Assembly: GCF_000189635.1 (NCBI RefSeq)
Contig: NW_002476438.1
Coordinates: 372,001-436,000 of the forward strand
Direction of reading: 5' to 3'
Length of the DNA stretch: 64,000 nucleotides
DNA from: Tetrahymena thermophila SB210
Lineage: Eukaryota > Ciliophora > Oligohymenophorea > Hymenostomatida > Tetrahymenidae
Shown in pieces: positions 61,511-64,000 of the stretch. The stretch's first letter is position 1. Every line of letters starts with the position of its first letter. Position numbers and translations under genes: made by a program. The notes beneath the pieces are model-generated. The model searched no databases and was not told the DNA's origin. It worked only from the letters and a program-made list of their open reading frames with translations.

Positions 61511-64000
61511 ATGAGAGGATTTTTCAGAATGGGTTTTAACATGGCTAGAAAGTAGCCTTTAAGATCTTGGGCTGTTCCACTTGCCTTAAGTGCAGCAACA
61601 GGGTTAAGCTATTCAGTTTATGCAGAAACTTAATAATAAAATCAATAGCATAGCAGTAGTTCAGTTGTTAATTTAAACCCTATTAAGCATTCATCAGCTG
61701 AGCCTTTGATCAAGCTTAAGACTAGACAAGATCATTTGGCAGATATTTAAAAAACAGAAGAGTATGATATTATAGTAATCGGTGGAGGTTGCAATGGCGC
61801 TGGAGTATTCCTTGAAGCAGCAAATAGAGGATTAAAATGTTTACTTGTTGAGGGAGGTGATTTTGCTGCAGCTACTAGCTCTAAGTCTACCAAACTCATT
61901 CATGGTGGTATCCGTTACCTTTAGGAGGTCTTTGAGTTTTCTCTTAAGGGTGGTAGAATAGAAAAGTACAATTTAGTGAAGGAAGCTTTAAGAGAGAGAA
62001 CTCACTTCATAGAGAATGCTTATTACATGAACAGACAAATTCCTTTTGTTGTTCCTACAACAAACTTGATTATGGGAATATACTACTACATAGGAGTTCT
62101 GGTATATCATGGTATTTACAGATATTATTTAGATTCAGACAAGAGCTCTTTCAGAATGAAAATGCCTTAATGGTATGGAGGTAGATAGCTTAGAGAATAC
62201 TTCCCTCATTTAGATCATAAATATAAATACGGTATAGTCTACTATGATGGTTAATTTAATGACACTAGAATGAATTTAGATATTCTTTTAACAGGAACTT
62301 AGCATAATTACAACGAGAATTTCTAAGAAGGAAATATTCTCAACTATGCAGAGGTAATAAACAATAAATAAATAGATAAATTTGACTAATTGATTTGTAC
62401 TAATAAAAAAGTTATTTCTATTTAATCATAAATATTTAGTTTCAAATAGAAAAATATCTCCTTTTTAAGTTGATAGAACCAAACTTAATAATGCTAGAAA
62501 GTTGAAAAAAAATTATTCTTTTTATCCAATAAAAGGTAACACAATTGATTAAAGACCAAAAAACAGGAGAAAACAAAGGAATCGTTTTTAAGGATAAAAT
62601 TAATGGAAAAGATATTTCAGTTAAAGGTAAATGCATTGTAAACTGCACAGGAGCTTTTGCAGATAATATTAGAAAAATGGATGATCCTTCATGCCAAAAG
62701 AGAATTTTAGCTGTTGCAGGATCTCACATGACTATGCCTGCTTCATTCTGTTCTAGAAAGCACGCTTTAGTGATTCCTGAAACTCAAGATGGAAGAATAT
62801 TATTCTTAGTCCCTTGGTAAAACCATGCAGTTGTTGGAACAACAGAAAGAGCTCTCGATGAGCCTGAATTAGATCCAACAGTTTCAGCATAGGAGCTTAT
62901 TTTTATGTCTGAAGAAGTTGGAAAAATCTACTCTAATTTACCATCCTCAGAAATAACTAACAATATCAATAGCAAATGGGCAGGTCTTAGACCACTTATT
63001 CTGTAAAATTAAAAAGAAGGCGAGCCCATTGATACAAAGAAAATAGCTCGTACTCATGTCATTGAAGTTTCAAAGAATGGTAATAATTTATTCAAATTAT
63101 ATTTTGGTATTTTCTTTGTTACACTTGAAAGAATCTTCTTCAAACAAATCAAATTTGCTTTTTAAATAAAATATCTAAGTGATGTTAGGTGAGGTAGTGT
63201 TTGGCGTAATTAATAAGTGACGATATTTAAATTAATCTTTTAATCTATTTGCTTTAAAAATGAATACTTCCCAAATATTCTTTATTTAAACAAATAAAAA
63301 ACTTTAGAGATTTTAATTAAATAAAATAATAAAATTATTATTATAAATTAGAAACAGTCAAAAATAAATTATTTTTAGAAAAATAAATCAGTGAGTTTTT
63401 GTTTAATTTTAAGCTACTAAATGCAATAAAGAACTTTAAAAATTATTTAAAATGCATTTTAAAACACCAAACTGAATAAAATAAAGCCTTTTTATATAAG
63501 TTAAATTGAAAATTTATGAAATAATTTAAATAGGATTAGTATCATTGATGGGAGGTAAGTGGACTGTTTATAGATGCATGGGAGAAGAAACAGTAGATAA
63601 AATTTTGGAAATCTTTAAATGTAAAAAAAAATTTAAAAATTCAAATAATTGATTTGTTAAATTAACAGAAAAAGGAATTAAATATAATGAGAATGCAGCA
63701 AAGAAATCTAGTTTGAATTTGAGACTTTTGGGTGAAGCTAATTAAAATGCAAATTACAAATTCCCCCCTAAAAATTAATATGTTAAGATTTATGCTAGTG
63801 CTTTAGCTGATAAGCATCAAATTGAATACAAAGAAGCTAAATATTTAATTAAAAATTATGGCCAAAGAGCTTTTGACATTCTCAATTTAGCTGAAAATCA
63901 TACTAAAAAAGATTATTTAAAATAAAGAGTTCATCCTAATCATCCTATTTTAAAGGCAGAAATTCTCTATCACTTAAAATATGAAATGGCTTAACAACCT
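61511..64000 (+). CDS. GPD2: Mitochondrial FAD glycerol-3-phosphate dehydrogenase, 3' end outside window
   Basis: Oxidises glycerol-3-phosphate to dihydroxyacetone phosphate and passes electrons to ubiquinone at the mitochondrial inner membrane (glycerol-phosphate shuttle). Visible exons: 61511-62353, 62536-63079, 63534-63620 and 63669 to the window end. The N-terminus MRGFFRMGFNMARKQPLRSW is basic and free of acidic residues, a good mitochondrial targeting peptide, followed by a hydrophobic segment. The FAD-binding dinucleotide fold is DIIVIGGGCNGAGVFLEAA (about residue 88), then TSSKSTKLIHGGIRYLQ, YYDGQFNDTRMNLDILLTG, VNCTGAFADNIR and SLMGGKWTVYR. The C-terminal domain runs to YHLKYEMAQQP at the edge, where the gene is cut. 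Whether a calcium-binding EF-hand tail exists, as in animals, cannot be seen. Confidence 0.95.

Noticed and set aside
1..64000. Paramecium as source organism
   Set aside because: The reassigned code fits, but the introns are 50-200 nt or longer and the intergenic spacers run to kilobases, unlike Paramecium.
1..64000. tRNA genes, rRNA, telomeric repeats, CRISPR arrays or operons
   Set aside because: I looked for TTCGAA/TTCAAA T-arm contexts, G4T2 repeats and spaced direct repeats and found none that hold up. Gene spacing and introns exclude operons.

Overview
The window looks like the somatic (macronuclear) genome of an oligohymenophorean ciliate, most probably Tetrahymena or a close relative. 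It is very AT-rich (roughly four-fifths A+T by eye). Conserved proteins read through only if TAA and TAG encode glutamine and TGA is the only stop. Introns are AT-rich GT-AG introns, mostly 50-200 nt, and genes are separated by 0.5-3 kb of low-complexity DNA. The ~25-nt introns and compact spacing of Paramecium are absent. All gene models here were built by hand from splice signals and frame. In nine of them the exon lengths sum to a multiple of three.

Layout, left to right. A protein kinase (5' end outside the window) is followed by two tandem Cys-rich PI-PLC X-domain paralogues with a frame-broken ORF between them. Then come two Gln/Asn-rich genes (8.2-12.8 kb). Gamma-tubulin complex component 2 is on the minus strand (14.2-18.4 kb, ten exons). 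A tandem cyclic-nucleotide-binding-domain protein (plus) and a Ser-rich coiled-coil protein (minus) converge at about 23.5 kb. A 5-kb intronless SecA-type helicase gene (28.9-33.9 kb, minus) carries one in-frame TGA, and next to it lies a degraded tandem copy of the same locus with most of the ORF deleted (34.9-36.4 kb). A second large Gln/Asn-rich gene (37.3-41.3 kb) follows, then a remarkable composite gene (42.6-49.2 kb, minus). The right part holds MSH6 (52.2-56.9 kb), a 154-aa hydrophobic protein with strong codon bias, a 136-bp MITE-like inverted-repeat element, and mitochondrial FAD-dependent glycerol-3-phosphate dehydrogenase, which runs off the end.

The genes do not form a pathway. 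They are ordinary eukaryotic housekeeping functions (microtubule nucleation, mismatch repair, glycerol-phosphate shuttle) mixed with ciliate-expanded signalling families (kinases, cNMP-binding, PI-PLC) and Gln/Asn-rich proteins.

The most unusual items are two. One is a predicted polypeptide combining an NAK-family pseudokinase (HRN in place of HRD, NFS in place of DFG), an ANTH-like domain, a long Asn/Gln linker and an apparently active TKL kinase. The other is the SecA-like helicase with a large coiled-coil and membrane-like C-terminal extension, an in-frame TGA, and a deleted duplicate beside it.
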